Positions 40,031 through 48,979 are shown, counted from the first letter of the stretch. The stretch: DNA of 64,000 nucleotides from DATBLE01 sp963719325 (GCA_963719325.1 CAVRBW010000027.1:15619-79618), one strand, 5' to 3'. The notes: generated from the sequence alone by a model not told the origin. Numbers and translations are program-made.

Positions 40031-40998
40031 CGCTTCTTCAGCACCTGGACGACGTCTCGGACCGCGGCCGCCGACTCTTTGAACATCCGCTTCTCGGCGT
40101 CGGAGAGCTTGAGCTTCACGATCTCCTCGACGCCGCCGGCTCCGAGCTTCACGGGGACGCCCATGTACAGATCGCGGACGCCGTACTCGCCCTCGAGGTA
40201 GGCGGTGCAGGGCAGGACGCGCTTCTGGTCGAGCACGATCGCGTCGACCATCTGCGCCGCGGCCGCGCCGGGCGCGTACCAGGCAGAGGTGCCGAGGAGG
40301 TCGACGATCTCGCCTCCGCCGCCGCGGGTCCGCTCGACCATCTTCGTGATTCGCGCGCGGGAGACGAGCTGCTCGAGCGGGATCCCGCCGACGGTGGTCG
40401 CGGAGACGACGGGCACCATCTGGTCGCCGTGGCCGCCAAGGACCATCGCCGTGACGTCCTTGACGGAGCAGCCGGTCTCCCAGGCGATGAAGGCGGAGAA
40501 GCGTGCGGTATCGAGGATCCCGGCCATCCCGAAAACGCGGTTCTTCTTGAAGCGCGAGGCCGTCTTGGCCACGTGGCACATCGCGTCGAGGGGATTGGAG
40601 ACGACGACGACGATCGCGTCGCGCGAGCGCTTGACCACCTCACGGGTGACGGAGCCGACGATTGCCTCGTTCGTCGTCACCAGGTCGTCGCGGCTCATCC
40701 CCGGGGAGCGAGGCTTGCCGGCGGTGATCACGACGACGTCCGAGCCCTCCGTCTCGTCGTAGTCGTTCGTGCCGACGATGTTCGGCTCGAAGCCGAGGAC
40801 GGAACCGGCCTGGTTCATGTCGAGCGCCTTCCCCTGCGGGAAGTTCGGGATGATGTCGACCAGGACGACGTCCGCGTAGTCGCGCCGAGCCACCTCCAGC
40901 GCGCACGTGGCGCCGACGTTACCGGCGCCCACGATCGTCACCTTCCGCCTTCCGACCGTCGGCTTGAACTCGTAGCGGCCGCGGGGCAGCTGACTCAT
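40027..40998 (-). CDS. mdh: Malate dehydrogenase
   Basis: 323 residues from ATG 40998, which overlaps the icd stop by four bases. NAD-binding loop VTIVGAGNVGATCALEVARR, VLVDIIPNFPQGKALDMNQA, Arg loop ITAGKPRSPGMSRDDL, NPLDAMCHVAKTAS and the catalytic His in VLGGHGDQMVPV. The active-site Met-Ser-Arg loop fits LDH-like (NAD) malate dehydrogenase, oxidising malate to oxaloacetate. Part of a leftward icd-mdh-Nudix unit. Confidence 0.95.
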   Translation of the reverse strand: MSQLPRGRYEFKPTVGRRKVTIVGAGNVGATCALEVARRDYADVVLVDIIPNFPQGKALDMNQAGSVLGFEPNIVGTNDYDETEGSDVVVITAGKPRSPGMSRDDLVTTNEAIVGSVTREVVKRSRDAIVVVVSNPLDAMCHVAKTASRFKKNRVFGMAGILDTARFSAFIAWETGCSVKDVTAMVLGGHGDQMVPVVSATTVGGIPLEQLVSRARITKMVERTRGGGGEIVDLLGTSAWYAPGAAAAQMVDAIVLDQKRVLPCTAYLEGEYGVRDLYMGVPVKLGAGGVEEIVKLKLSDAEKRMFKESAAAVRDVVQVLKKR

Positions 40999-42089
40999 CG
41001 GACCGTTACTCCGAGTTTCTCGACGATCGCGTCGGCGACCCCGCTCGTCCCGACCGCGGTCGGGTCGTCGCGGGCCGGCTTCATGTCGTAGGTCACGCTC
41101 CTCCCCTCGCGGATGACGTCGGCGATCGCGGCCTCGAGCCGGTCGGCCGCGTCCTGCTCCTCCAGGTGGCGCAGCATCAGCATCCCGGAGAGCATCTCGG
41201 CCATCGGATTGACCTTGTTCTGGCCCTTGTACTTGGGCGCGGAGCCGTGGGTCGGCTCGAACACCGCCGAGTGCTCGCCGAAGTTCGCGCCGGGCGCCAT
41301 CCCCAGCCCGCCGATCATCCCGGCGCAGAGGTCGGAAAGGACGTCGCCGTAGAGGTTCGGCAGCACGAGCACGTCGTACTCCTCCGGACGCTGGACGAGC
41401 TGCATGCACATGTTGTCCACGATCCGGTCGTCGAACGCGATGTCCGGGTTCTGCTCGGCGACCTCGCGCGCGACCCGCAGCCAGAGCCCGTCCGAGAACT
41501 TCATGATGTTCGCCTTGTGCACCGCCGTGATCTTCCGCCGGCCGTTGCGGCGCGCGTAGTCGAACGCGAACTCGAAGATCCGTCTCGTGCCGGTGACGGA
41601 GATCGGCTTGATCGAGATCCCCGCGTCGCGCCAGCGCAGCCTGCCGCCCTTCGACTCGATCCAGCGGATCAGCTCCTCCGCGTCGGGCGTGCCCTGCTCG
41701 TACTCGATCCCCGCGTAGAGGTCCTCGGTGTTCTCGCGGACGATGATCAGGTCGACGTCGTCGAAGCGCGATCGAACGCCCTCGTACGACTTGCACGGCC
41801 GCACCTGGGCGAACAGGTCCAGCTCACGCCGAAGGCCGACGTTGACCGAGCGGAAGCCGCCGCCGATCGGGGTGGTGATCGGCCCCTTCAGCGCGACGCC
41901 GTTTTCGCGGATCGAGTCGAGCACGTGTTCCGGGAGCGGGTTGCCGCCGTGCTCGTCCATCACGTCCGTGCCGGCGTGCTGGACGTCCCAATCGAACTCG
42001 ACGCCGGTCGCCTCGAGCACGCGGCGGGTCGCCTCGGTCAGCTCGGGGCCCGTACCGTCGCCGGGAATCAAGGTCACGCGGTGGGCCAC
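40995..42089 (-). CDS. icd: NAD(P)-dependent isocitrate dehydrogenase (isopropylmalate dehydrogenase family)
   Basis: 364 residues from GTG 42089, which follows TAGAGT by eight bases. The family is shown by VTLIPGDGTGPELTEATRRV, the Tyr-containing RENTEDLYAGIEYE, KANIMKFSDGLWLRVAREVA and the metal site VLVLPNLYGDVLSDLCAGMI. SVNVGLRRELDLFAQVRPCK matches isocitrate-type substrate binding (SxNxxLR). NAD dependence is suggested by the downstream sequence but not certain. Coupled to mdh, which supports a TCA-cycle role. Confidence 0.92.
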   Translation of the reverse strand: MAHRVTLIPGDGTGPELTEATRRVLEATGVEFDWDVQHAGTDVMDEHGGNPLPEHVLDSIRENGVALKGPITTPIGGGFRSVNVGLRRELDLFAQVRPCKSYEGVRSRFDDVDLIIVRENTEDLYAGIEYEQGTPDAEELIRWIESKGGRLRWRDAGISIKPISVTGTRRIFEFAFDYARRNGRRKITAVHKANIMKFSDGLWLRVAREVAEQNPDIAFDDRIVDNMCMQLVQRPEEYDVLVLPNLYGDVLSDLCAGMIGGLGMAPGANFGEHSAVFEPTHGSAPKYKGQNKVNPMAEMLSGMLMLRHLEEQDAADRLEAAIADVIREGRSVTYDMKPARDDPTAVGTSGVADAIVEKLGVTVR

Positions 42090-42097
42090 GGCGCTTG

Positions 42098-42137
42098 ACT
42101 CTACCCCACGTGTTGAAGGCCGCGGTCCGGGTAGATT
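42098..42137. promoter_or_regulatory. Divergent -10 elements for icd and gltA
   Basis: Minus-strand TAGAGT (42098-42103) is eight bases before GTG 42089; plus-strand TAGATT (42132-42137) is seven bases before GTG 42145. Both TCA-cycle transcripts would start at their initiation codon and share this 55-base region. Confidence 0.55.
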
Positions 42138-42144
42138 GCGGTTC

Positions 42145-43239
42145 GTGAACGAGTTCAAGGCCGGTCTCGAGGGCGTCGTCGCGGTCGAGACGGAGATCGC
42201 CGAGCCCGACCGCGAAGGCGGCTCGCTCCGCTACCGCGGCGTCGACATCGAGGAGCTGGTCGGGCACTACCCGTACGAGCGGGTCTGGGGCCTGCTCGTC
42301 GACAACGACCTGAGCTCGGCGATGCCCGATCCCGAGCCGTACGAGCCGGTGGCGCTCACGGGGAACACGCCCGCCGACCTGCAGGCAGAGACCGCCCGCC
42401 TGGGCGGCATCTGGTCCCTCGGCAAGCTGAGCGAGATCTCGGACGAGCAGGCCCGCACAGACCTCGGCCGACTCTCCGCGCAGATGATGGCGATTCTCGC
42501 GCGCTCCGCCCGGATCGCGGACGGCCACGAGGATTCGGTTCAGGAGGACGTCGTCGCCCAGGGGAAAACCGCTGCCGAGAAGTTCCTGCTCCGCTGGCGC
42601 GGCCATGCCGATCCGCGGCAGGTGCAGGCGCTCGACACCTACTGGATCTGCACGGCCGAGCACGGTCTGAACGCCTCGACCTTCACCGCCCGCGTCGTCG
42701 CCTCGACCGGCGCCGACTGCGGCGCCGCCCTCTCGGCGGCAGTCGGCGCGCTCTCAGGCCCGCTGCACGGAGGCGCCCCGGCGTACGTGAAGCCGATGCT
42801 CGAGGAGGTGGCCGCAACGGGTGACCCGGAACGCTGGGTGAAAGAGACACTCGATGCCGGCAAGCGGATCATGGGTTTCGGGCACCGTGTGTACCGCGCC
42901 GAGGATCCCCGGTCGCGGATCCTCAAGCAAACCGCGCGAGAGCTCGGCGCACCGCTGATCGCCGTCGCCGAGGAGCTCGAGCAGGCCGCCCTCGCCGAGC
43001 TTCAGAGGCGGCACCCGGAGCGGCCGCTGATGACGAACGTCGAGTACTACTCCGCTCTCGTCCTCGACGTCGCCGAGATTCCGTCTCCTGTCGCGCCGGC
43101 GATGTTCGCCTGCTCCCGCGTCGCCGGGTGGTCGGCGCACATCCTCGAGCAGAAGCGCACGGGTCGCCTCTTCCGGCCGTCGGCCCGCTACGTCGGGCCG
43201 GCGCCTCGCTCGCTGAACGGCGGCCAGGCCTCCTCCTGA
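42145..43239 (+). CDS. gltA: Citrate synthase
   Basis: 364 residues from GTG 42145. Condenses acetyl-CoA with oxaloacetate. Landmarks are GSLRYRGVDIEELVGHYPYE, a catalytic His in CTAEHGLNASTFTARVVAST, GALSGPLHGGAPAYVKPMLE, the second His in IMGFGHRVYRAEDPRS and the Asp in YSALVLDVAEIPS. The length suits a short type II-like enzyme of Gram-positives. The methylcitrate synthase alternative cannot be excluded, but the neighbouring icd-mdh favours the TCA cycle. Confidence 0.94.
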   Translation: MNEFKAGLEGVVAVETEIAEPDREGGSLRYRGVDIEELVGHYPYERVWGLLVDNDLSSAMPDPEPYEPVALTGNTPADLQAETARLGGIWSLGKLSEISDEQARTDLGRLSAQMMAILARSARIADGHEDSVQEDVVAQGKTAAEKFLLRWRGHADPRQVQALDTYWICTAEHGLNASTFTARVVASTGADCGAALSAAVGALSGPLHGGAPAYVKPMLEEVAATGDPERWVKETLDAGKRIMGFGHRVYRAEDPRSRILKQTARELGAPLIAVAEELEQAALAELQRRHPERPLMTNVEYYSALVLDVAEIPSPVAPAMFACSRVAGWSAHILEQKRTGRLFRPSARYVGPAPRSLNGGQASS

Positions 43240-43727
43240 CGCTCGCCGAGGCAGCCGCTCGAGCCGCCGACCTCGCCGCGGAGGGGAAGGAGCGAGAGCT
43301 TGCCGACCTGCGCCGGCAGTGGGAAGACGAGGTCGAAGGTGCTGCCCGAAGCCCCGACTACCGCGAGCGGGCGGTCGCGTACCGCGCAGTCGGCCAATTC
43401 CGCTTCCGGCAGAAGATCGAGCTGCTCGGCCGCGGGCTCGGCGACGAGAGTCCCGCCTGCCGCGGATCGGCGCTGATCTCGCTCGAGCTCCTCTCGCGGG
43501 ACAGCCCCGGAGCGGTGAACTCCGTCCGTCCGCAGCTGCACACCCTGGGGAGCGCCGACGACAACCAGGCAGTACGACGCTTGGCGATCCTCTGCCTCCG
43601 GAACGGCTCGCCGCACCGCGACACGATCGTCCTGCTCGAGGGGCTCTCCGAAGACGACCGCCTCGAACGAGCGCTCCGCGACGCGGCGGCAAAGGTCGCG
43701 TCCGCGCTCAAGAAGAAGGGTCGCTAG
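43236..43727 (+). CDS. HEAT-like helical protein, apparently started at CTG
   Basis: 163 residues from CTG 43236, which overlaps the gltA stop (CTGA); no ATG, GTG or TTG is available near. The chain is helical: LAEAAARAADLAAEGKEREL, then RERAVAYRAVGQFRFRQKIE, CRGSALISLELLSRDSPGAV and AVRRLAILCLRNGSPHRDTI, with a spacing like HEAT or PBS-lyase repeats. A scaffold or regulatory role is plausible; no enzymatic residue is seen. Coupled with citrate synthase. Confidence 0.62.
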   Translation: MTLAEAAARAADLAAEGKERELADLRRQWEDEVEGAARSPDYRERAVAYRAVGQFRFRQKIELLGRGLGDESPACRGSALISLELLSRDSPGAVNSVRPQLHTLGSADDNQAVRRLAILCLRNGSPHRDTIVLLEGLSEDDRLERALRDAAAKVASALKKKGR

Positions 43728-43731
43728 AGCT

Positions 43732-43899
43732 CTACGCGCGCATGCAGCCGCAGGTGTTCGCGTCGCGCCCGCACGACGGGCAGACCCGGCGGTGACGGCG
43801 GCGCTCGAGGAGGTTCTTCACCACGCCCGACTCGATCATCAGCCACCCGGCGGCGGTGGTCAGCGCCAGCAACCCGACGAGTTGGGGATCGAGCTCCAC
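43732..43899 (-). CDS. Small membrane protein with a zinc-ribbon tail
   Basis: GTG 43899 encodes 55 residues: a hydrophobic segment QLVGLLALTTAAGWLMIESG, a basic stretch LLERRRHRR, and a cysteine knuckle VCPSCGRDANTCGCM. The four cysteines (C-x2-C-x6-C-x-C) could bind zinc just inside the membrane. No family name known. It converges tightly with the HEAT-like gene, and lies 34 bases after the ASCH gene on the same strand. Confidence 0.6.
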   Translation of the reverse strand: MELDPQLVGLLALTTAAGWLMIESGVVKNLLERRRHRRVCPSCGRDANTCGCMRA

Positions 43900-43933
43900 A
43901 CGTCTCTTGTTGCACCGCGTCGCGGTGCGAAAC

Positions 43934-44323
43934 CTACGAGCGTTCGACCAGCCTGAACCGTTCGGCGACGATCAGCGTGTCGTCGCCGATTTCTTCGGCG
44001 TTCCAGAAGCGCTCGTGTGCCTGGCGCCACTCCGTGACCGTCTCGAAGCCCTCGCCCTCGTCGCGTGCGAAGGTCAGATCGACATCGGCCATGCGGAGGA
44101 CCCGAACCTCGGTCGTCTCGACCACACCCACGGGCCGATCCTCGTAGTCGAGCAACGACCACCGATCGCCGACCTGGGGCAGCGGCTCGTCCGCATGCGG
44201 CTCGAACTCGGTTCTCAGGCTCGACGTCGCCGTCTTCTCGCCGCGCAGCACGGCCTCGACGAGCATTCGCCGCAGGTCTGTGCGCGCATAGCCGAGCTGC
44301 ATCGGCGGGAGCTCGGACGGCAT
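43934..44323 (-). CDS. ASCH-domain protein
   Basis: 129 residues from ATG 44323, which directly follows the recombinase stop. The PUA-like ASCH fold is marked by GEKTATSSLRTEFEPHADEP, QVGDRWSLLDYEDRPVGVVE and ETTEVRVLRMADVD, with the typical GxKxxT motif. The family includes N4-acetylcytidine amidohydrolases and RNA-binding proteins. Most likely acts on a modified nucleoside or RNA. It is the second gene of a unit with the Xer-type recombinase. Confidence 0.87.
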   Translation of the reverse strand: MPSELPPMQLGYARTDLRRMLVEAVLRGEKTATSSLRTEFEPHADEPLPQVGDRWSLLDYEDRPVGVVETTEVRVLRMADVDLTFARDEGEGFETVTEWRQAHERFWNAEEIGDDTLIVAERFRLVERS

Positions 44324-45205
44324 CTAACGTCGCCGCGCATGGGGGTGTGACTGGAAGTACGTCTCGCGCCGGCGCTGGTCGGTGACGTGCAGGTAGATCT
44401 CGGTGGTGGCGAGATCGGCATGGCCGAGCATCTCCTGGACGCTGCGCAGGTCGGCGCCTCCCTCGAGCAAGTGCGTCGCGAACGAATGGCGGAGGAGATG
44501 CGGATGGACGCGACCCGGCTCGAGCCCGGCCTTTTCGGCGAGGCGTCGGAGGATCAGGAACGCGCCGGAGCGGGTGAGGGGGCCGCCTTGCGCATTCAGG
44601 AAGAGCTCCGGACGATGGCGGCGGTCGAGGTAGGGGCGTCCGCGGGAGAGATAGCGGCGGAGTGCGTCGGTTGCCGCCCGGCCGATGGGGACGACGCGAT
44701 CCTTGTTCCCTTTGCCCGTGCACCGGACGAGGCGTTCGTCCAGATCGACACCGCCGCGCTCGAGCCCGACGGCTTCGCTCACGCGCAGGCCGGCACCGTA
44801 GAGCAGCTCGACCAGCGCCGCGTCGCGGAGCGTTCGCGGAGTCGTGCCCGCCGCGGCCTCGATCAGGCGCTCGGCCTCGCGGGGCGAGAGCGTTCTGGGC
44901 AGCTTCGAGCGCCGGCGCGGAGGCTCGAGCTCGGCAGCCGGATTGTCGGCGCGCATGCCGAGCATGACCTGGTGCACGAAGAAGGAGCGTGCAGCCGAGA
45001 TCCGCCGCGAGATCGTGGCCGGCGCGCGTCCGTCGGCTCGAAGCTGCGCCAGGTAGGCGTTCAGATCGTCGGTGGACGCCAAGCCGATCGGCTTTCCCAA
45101 CCAGCCGGAGAGGTGAGCAAGGTCGCGCCGGTACGCGTCCACCGTGCGCGGCGACCGGCGCGCGGCGAGCACTGCCAGGAACCCGTCGAGATCTCGATCG
45201 CGCAT
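44324..45205 (-). CDS. xerD: Xer-type tyrosine recombinase (first copy)
   Basis: 293 residues from ATG 45205. The SAM-like N-terminal core-binding domain reads FLAVLAARRSPRTVDAYRRD. The catalytic domain has the Arg in LLYGAGLRVSEAVGLE, Lys in RCTGKGNKDRVVPIG, the HxxR in VHPHLLRHSFATHLL, His in VQEMLGHADLATTEI and Tyr in EIYLHV. Probable chromosome dimer resolution with a partner. A second recombinase lies 0.8 kb upstream, so which is XerC and which XerD is not settled; it is not next to a prophage. Confidence 0.9.
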   Translation of the reverse strand: MRDRDLDGFLAVLAARRSPRTVDAYRRDLAHLSGWLGKPIGLASTDDLNAYLAQLRADGRAPATISRRISAARSFFVHQVMLGMRADNPAAELEPPRRRSKLPRTLSPREAERLIEAAAGTTPRTLRDAALVELLYGAGLRVSEAVGLERGGVDLDERLVRCTGKGNKDRVVPIGRAATDALRRYLSRGRPYLDRRHRPELFLNAQGGPLTRSGAFLILRRLAEKAGLEPGRVHPHLLRHSFATHLLEGGADLRSVQEMLGHADLATTEIYLHVTDQRRRETYFQSHPHARRR

Positions 45206-45292
45206 GCGCCGCTGTTCGCGGCGTCGTCCGGATTGCCTGCCTCTGTCGGGGCGGTCCATCCGGTCAGGCGTGGACGCCCGGCCGTCAGGAGG

Positions 45293-46000
45293 TCAGGTGA
45301 CGCCGAGCTCCTTGCGCAGCAGGCGGCGCCCCTCGTCCGTAAGCTCGACCGCCCGGCTGGTGTCGTATCGCCTGACCCACCCGAGCTCGAACAGCCGAGC
45401 CGCGAGTGCGGCGCCGAATGCGCCCGCCACGTGCAGCTCGCGCTCGCTCCAGTCGAGGCAGCCCCGAACCAGCGGCCGTCGTTGTCGCGCAAGGGCGTCG
45501 AGGTCGATTCCGAGTCGGACGGCTCGGTCGGTCGCCCGGTCGCCGAGCTCGAACGTCCCGTTCCGGCGGCGGAGCACGCCCTCACGCTCGAATGCCTGCG
45601 TCACGGCGACGCCGAGTCGGCCGGCAAGGTGGTCGTAGCACGTCCGCGCCTCGCGGATCAGGGCGCTTCTCGTCGCCTCGCGCAACGAACGCACCGGCCG
45701 TTGCGGAGCGACGACCGCGAGCGTCTCGATGACGGCGGCGACGGCAGGATCGGCGAGGCAGTAGTAGCGGTGGCGCCCCTTCCTGGATGCGGCCAGGAAG
45801 CCGCCGTCGACGAGCCGGGCGAGGTGCTCGCTCGCCGTCGACCTCGCGATCCCCGCGCGGGCGGCGAGCTCGCTGGCCGGTAGCGGGTCCTTGTCCATGA
45901 GGGCGAGGACCAACTTGGCGCGGGCCGGTTCCGAGAGGAGTGCGGCGGCTGCGGCGATGTCTGCGTCGCCTCTCTCGATCACGGAAGGACGGTAGCTCAT
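45293..46000 (-). CDS. ArsR-family winged-helix regulator with C-terminal extension
   Basis: 235 residues from ATG 46000. The wHTH spans AAAALLSEPARAKLVLALMD, LPASELAARAGIARSTASEH and LARLVDGGFLAASRKGRHRY, and is followed by about 130 residues (RTCYDHLAGRLGVAVTQAFE, DWSERELHVAGAFGAALAAR) seen in a longer ArsR subgroup that bears a ligand domain. No cysteine pair for metal binding; a single YDHLA site is conserved in these regulators. The operator palindrome lies between it and the second recombinase. Regulates probably itself and a transporter elsewhere. Confidence 0.87.
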   Translation of the reverse strand: MSYRPSVIERGDADIAAAAALLSEPARAKLVLALMDKDPLPASELAARAGIARSTASEHLARLVDGGFLAASRKGRHRYYCLADPAVAAVIETLAVVAPQRPVRSLREATRSALIREARTCYDHLAGRLGVAVTQAFEREGVLRRRNGTFELGDRATDRAVRLGIDLDALARQRRPLVRGCLDWSERELHVAGAFGAALAARLFELGWVRRYDTSRAVELTDEGRRLLRKELGVT

Positions 46001-46006
46001 CAACAG

Positions 46007-46022
46007 TTCGGCTTACACCGAA
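46007..46022. promoter_or_regulatory. Putative operator of the ArsR-family gene
   Basis: ttcgg-cttaca-ccgaa (46007-46022), an inverted repeat with 5-base arms that ends seven bases before the ATG at 46000. ArsR operators with TTCGG-N6-CCGAA geometry are plausible in this position. Confidence 0.55.
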
Positions 46023-46043
46023 GTGTCGATGTCCTTCGTTTCG

Positions 46044-46868
46044 TCAGGAACGCGGGTGGGCGCGGTCGTAGACGCGGCGCAACCGCCGGCCGTCCACGTG
46101 GCTGTAGATCTGGGTCGTCGAGAGCGAGCTGTGGCCGAGGAGCTCCTGGATCACCCTGAGGTCGGCGCCGCCCTCGAGGAGATGCGTCGCGAAGGCGTGT
46201 CGCAGCTTGTGCGGGTTCGGGGTGAGCCGGCGGAGGGTACTCGTGTCGAGTCGCCGCCCGTGGGCCGAGAGAAAGACGGCATCGTCTGCACCCCGCACGA
46301 GCTGCGGGCGGGCTTCGCGCAGGTAGCGCGCCAGGCGGAACGCGGCCTCCTCGCCGAGCGGCACCGCCCGCTCCTTGCCGCCCTTGCCGCGGATGTGCAC
46401 GAGCTCCTGCTCGAAGTCGACGTCTTGGAGATCGAGGCCGACCGCCTCGGCGCTGCGGAGCCCGGCCGAGTAGACGAGCTCGACGAGCGCCCGGTTGCGC
46501 AGCGCGAGCGGGCCGTCGCCGTCCAGCCGGTCCAGCAGCGCGTCGACCTCGGCCGGCTTCGGCGCTACCGGCAGGCGCCGTCGGCGCCGGGGTGCGAGCG
46601 AGGCGTCGGGAACGGCGGCGGCTCCTCGTGCGGAGCGAAGCAGCGACCGGATCGCCGAGAGCTTGCGGCTGATCGTCGCCGGCGCGAGTCGTGGCCGACC
46701 GCGCCCGAGCTGGGCTGCGTAGTCGGTGAGGACGCGGACGTCGACGTCGGCCACGGTGAGGCTGCGCCCACGCAGCCAGGCATCGAACTGCTCCAGATCG
46801 ACCCTGTAGGCGCGCCGAGTCCCGTCCGAAAAGGCGGGCGAGCTGAGGAAGCGCTCGATCTCCTGCAC
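46044..46868 (-). CDS. xerC: Xer-type tyrosine recombinase (second copy)
   Basis: 274 residues from ATG 46868 with a GGAG three bases upstream. The N-terminal domain begins QEIERFLSSPAFSDGTRRAY. Catalytic residues sit in LVYSAGLRSAEAVGLD (Arg), HIRGKGGKERAVPLG (Lys), NPHKLRHAFATHLLEGG (HxxR), IQELLGHSSLSTTQIY (His, Tyr). Sequence-divergent from the copy at 44324 (no gene-scale duplication), in keeping with XerC and XerD. The two flank an ArsR gene and need not be in one operon. Confidence 0.9.
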   Translation of the reverse strand: MQEIERFLSSPAFSDGTRRAYRVDLEQFDAWLRGRSLTVADVDVRVLTDYAAQLGRGRPRLAPATISRKLSAIRSLLRSARGAAAVPDASLAPRRRRRLPVAPKPAEVDALLDRLDGDGPLALRNRALVELVYSAGLRSAEAVGLDLQDVDFEQELVHIRGKGGKERAVPLGEEAAFRLARYLREARPQLVRGADDAVFLSAHGRRLDTSTLRRLTPNPHKLRHAFATHLLEGGADLRVIQELLGHSSLSTTQIYSHVDGRRLRRVYDRAHPRS

Positions 46869-46919
46869 GGGTCGGAGTTCGCGTCACGTTGCGCGACCCC
46901 TGTAGGCTGGTCGCCGCGC

Positions 46920-47330
46920 ATGAGGCTCGAGCACCTTTTCGATCTCGACCTGCGCTACGAGGGGGAGTACGTCGTCGTCCGGCCGTACGGAGGACTCGAC
47001 GGGGTCGGCTACGCGTCCGGAACCGGTCGCGCGACCGGACCGAAGGTCGAGGGCGACGTCCGCTTCTCGAACAATCCTCGCGTGCGCGGCGACGGCGTCC
47101 TGCTCGCGGACCTCGCGGGTGCGATCGCGACCGACGACGGCGCGCGACTCGTCTTCTCGCTGACCGGCCTCGGGCGCAAGGACGCGAATGGACGAAGCTT
47201 CAGCGTCGCGCTGGCGATGACGCTCGAGTCGGACGACTCGCGCTACGCATGGGTCAACGAGACGCTCTGCTTCGCCGAAGCGACGGTCGTCGGCCGCCGC
47301 GTGCGGATGCATGTTCACCGCCTCGCATAG
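46920..47330 (+). CDS. DUF3237 family protein
   Basis: 136 residues from ATG 46920. The chain MRLEHLFDLDLRYEGEYVVV and later GRATGPKVEGDVRFSNNPRV, LADLAGAIATDDGARLVFSL and ESDDSRYAWVNETLCFAEAT match the small beta-barrel DUF3237 family, whose function is unknown. There is a TAGGCT hexamer 11 bases upstream. It overlaps the proposed pckA start by 20 bases and may be transcribed with it. Confidence 0.85.
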   Translation: MRLEHLFDLDLRYEGEYVVVRPYGGLDGVGYASGTGRATGPKVEGDVRFSNNPRVRGDGVLLADLAGAIATDDGARLVFSLTGLGRKDANGRSFSVALAMTLESDDSRYAWVNETLCFAEATVVGRRVRMHVHRLA

Positions 47331-48942
47331 GATTCGGACGAGGAGCCTGCCTATCGCGATCACGACCGAGACCCCGCTCGGCCAACACGGACTCAGCCCG
47401 GAAGGCCGGATATTTCGGCAGCCGACGACGGCGCTGCTCTATGCGCACGCGCTGGGGCGGGGCGAGGCACAGCTCGCCGAAGGCGGGCCGCTCGTCGTCG
47501 ACACGGGCCGGTTCACCGGCCGCTCCCCCAAGGACAAGTTCGTGGTTCGCGAACCCGAATCCGAGGATCGCATCTGGTGGGGCTCGGTCAACCAGCCCAT
47601 CGCCGAGGAGCAATTCGGCGGGCTTCGCGAGAAGGTGGTCGCGCGGCTGGACGCGGGCGACGTCTACGTCGTCGACGCGTTCGCGGGAGCCGACCACGCC
47701 CACCGGATTGCCGTGCGAGTGGTCACCAACCACCCCTACCACGCGCTGTTCGCGAAGACGATGTTCATCGACCCGGCTGCGGACGAGCTGGAGGACTTCG
47801 AGCCGCAGGCGCTCGTGCTGCACACGCCGGACGTCGAGGCGGACCCCGAGGAGGACGGCACACGGACGGGCACGTTCGTCGTGCTCCACCCGACCCGCAA
47901 CGAAGTGCTGATCGGCGGGACGTTTTACGGTGGCGAGATCAAGAAGTCGATCTTCACGCTGATGAACGACCGCCTTCCGCTCGAAGGCGTCTTCCCGATG
48001 CACTGCTCGGCGAACGTCGACGACCACGGCCGCGTGGCGATCTTCTTCGGGCTCTCGGGGACGGGCAAGACCACGCTGTCCGCCGACCCCGAGCGTTCCC
48101 TGATCGGGGACGACGAGCACGGCTGGGGCGACAGCGGCGTCTTCAACATCGAGGGCGGCTGCTACGCGAAGGTGATCCGGCTCTCGGCCGAGGCCGAGCC
48201 GGAGATCTACCGGACGACGCACACGTTCGGGACGATCCTCGAGAACGTGGTCGTCGACGAGAACGGCGTCCTCGACCTGGACGACGACTCGAAGACGGAG
48301 AACACGCGCGCTGCCTACAAGCTCGAGCAGATCTCGCACTCGCTGCCGACCAAGCAGGCCGGGCATCCGAGCGCGGTGATCATGCTCACCGCCGATGCAT
48401 TCGGGATCTTGCCGCCGATCGCCCGGCTCACTCGCGACCAGGCGATGTTCTACTTCCTCTCGGGCTACACGGCGAAGGTCGCCGGAACCGAGATCGGCGT
48501 CACCGAGCCGCAGGCGACGTTCTCGACCTGCTTCGGTGCGCCGTTCATCCCTCAAGAGCCCGCTGTCTACGCGCACATGCTCGGCGAGAAGCTGCACGCC
48601 CATCCGCATGCCACCGTGTGGCTCGTGAACACGGGGTGGACCGGCGGGCCGTTCGGCGAGGGGCATCGGATGCCGATCGCGGCGACGCGCAGTCTCCTGC
48701 GCGCCGCGCTGGACGAGGGCTTGCGCAGCGTCGAGTACCGCGACGACCCGGTGTTCGGCTTCGAGGTGCCGGTGTCCGTGCCCGGCGTCGACGACGACCT
48801 GCTCGACCCGCGCGCGACCTGGCGCGACCCTGAGGCCTACGACCACCGTGCCCACGAGCTCGCGCGGATGTTCCGGGAGAACTTCGAGAAGTTCGCAGAC
48901 TCGGCGGGCGAGGCCGTGGCTGCGGCCGGGCCGCGCGTCTAG
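47311..48942 (+). CDS. pckA: Phosphoenolpyruvate carboxykinase (ATP)
   Basis: 543 residues from ATG 47311; the true start could be up to 13 codons later, where a GAGGAG is present but no standard codon. Converts oxaloacetate to PEP and CO2. Landmarks: VVDTGRFTGRSPKDKFVV, GGTFYGGEIKKSIFTLMN, the ATP loop FFGLSGTGKTTLSADPERSL and IGDDEHGWGDSGVFNIEGGC, and the C-terminal arginine motif. The ATP-type length and order are normal. Links the TCA cycle genes here to gluconeogenesis. Confidence 0.94.
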   Translation: MFTASHRIRTRSLPIAITTETPLGQHGLSPEGRIFRQPTTALLYAHALGRGEAQLAEGGPLVVDTGRFTGRSPKDKFVVREPESEDRIWWGSVNQPIAEEQFGGLREKVVARLDAGDVYVVDAFAGADHAHRIAVRVVTNHPYHALFAKTMFIDPAADELEDFEPQALVLHTPDVEADPEEDGTRTGTFVVLHPTRNEVLIGGTFYGGEIKKSIFTLMNDRLPLEGVFPMHCSANVDDHGRVAIFFGLSGTGKTTLSADPERSLIGDDEHGWGDSGVFNIEGGCYAKVIRLSAEAEPEIYRTTHTFGTILENVVVDENGVLDLDDDSKTENTRAAYKLEQISHSLPTKQAGHPSAVIMLTADAFGILPPIARLTRDQAMFYFLSGYTAKVAGTEIGVTEPQATFSTCFGAPFIPQEPAVYAHMLGEKLHAHPHATVWLVNTGWTGGPFGEGHRMPIAATRSLLRAALDEGLRSVEYRDDPVFGFEVPVSVPGVDDDLLDPRATWRDPEAYDHRAHELARMFRENFEKFADSAGEAVAAAGPRV

Positions 48943-48979
48943 TCGGGGAATTACCGAGGCGTTGCGCAGGCCGCCGGGT

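Noticed and set aside
44324..46868. Integrated phage or mobile island around the tyrosine recombinases
   Set aside because: No phage genes, attachment repeats or tRNA target are present and the neighbours are housekeeping genes.
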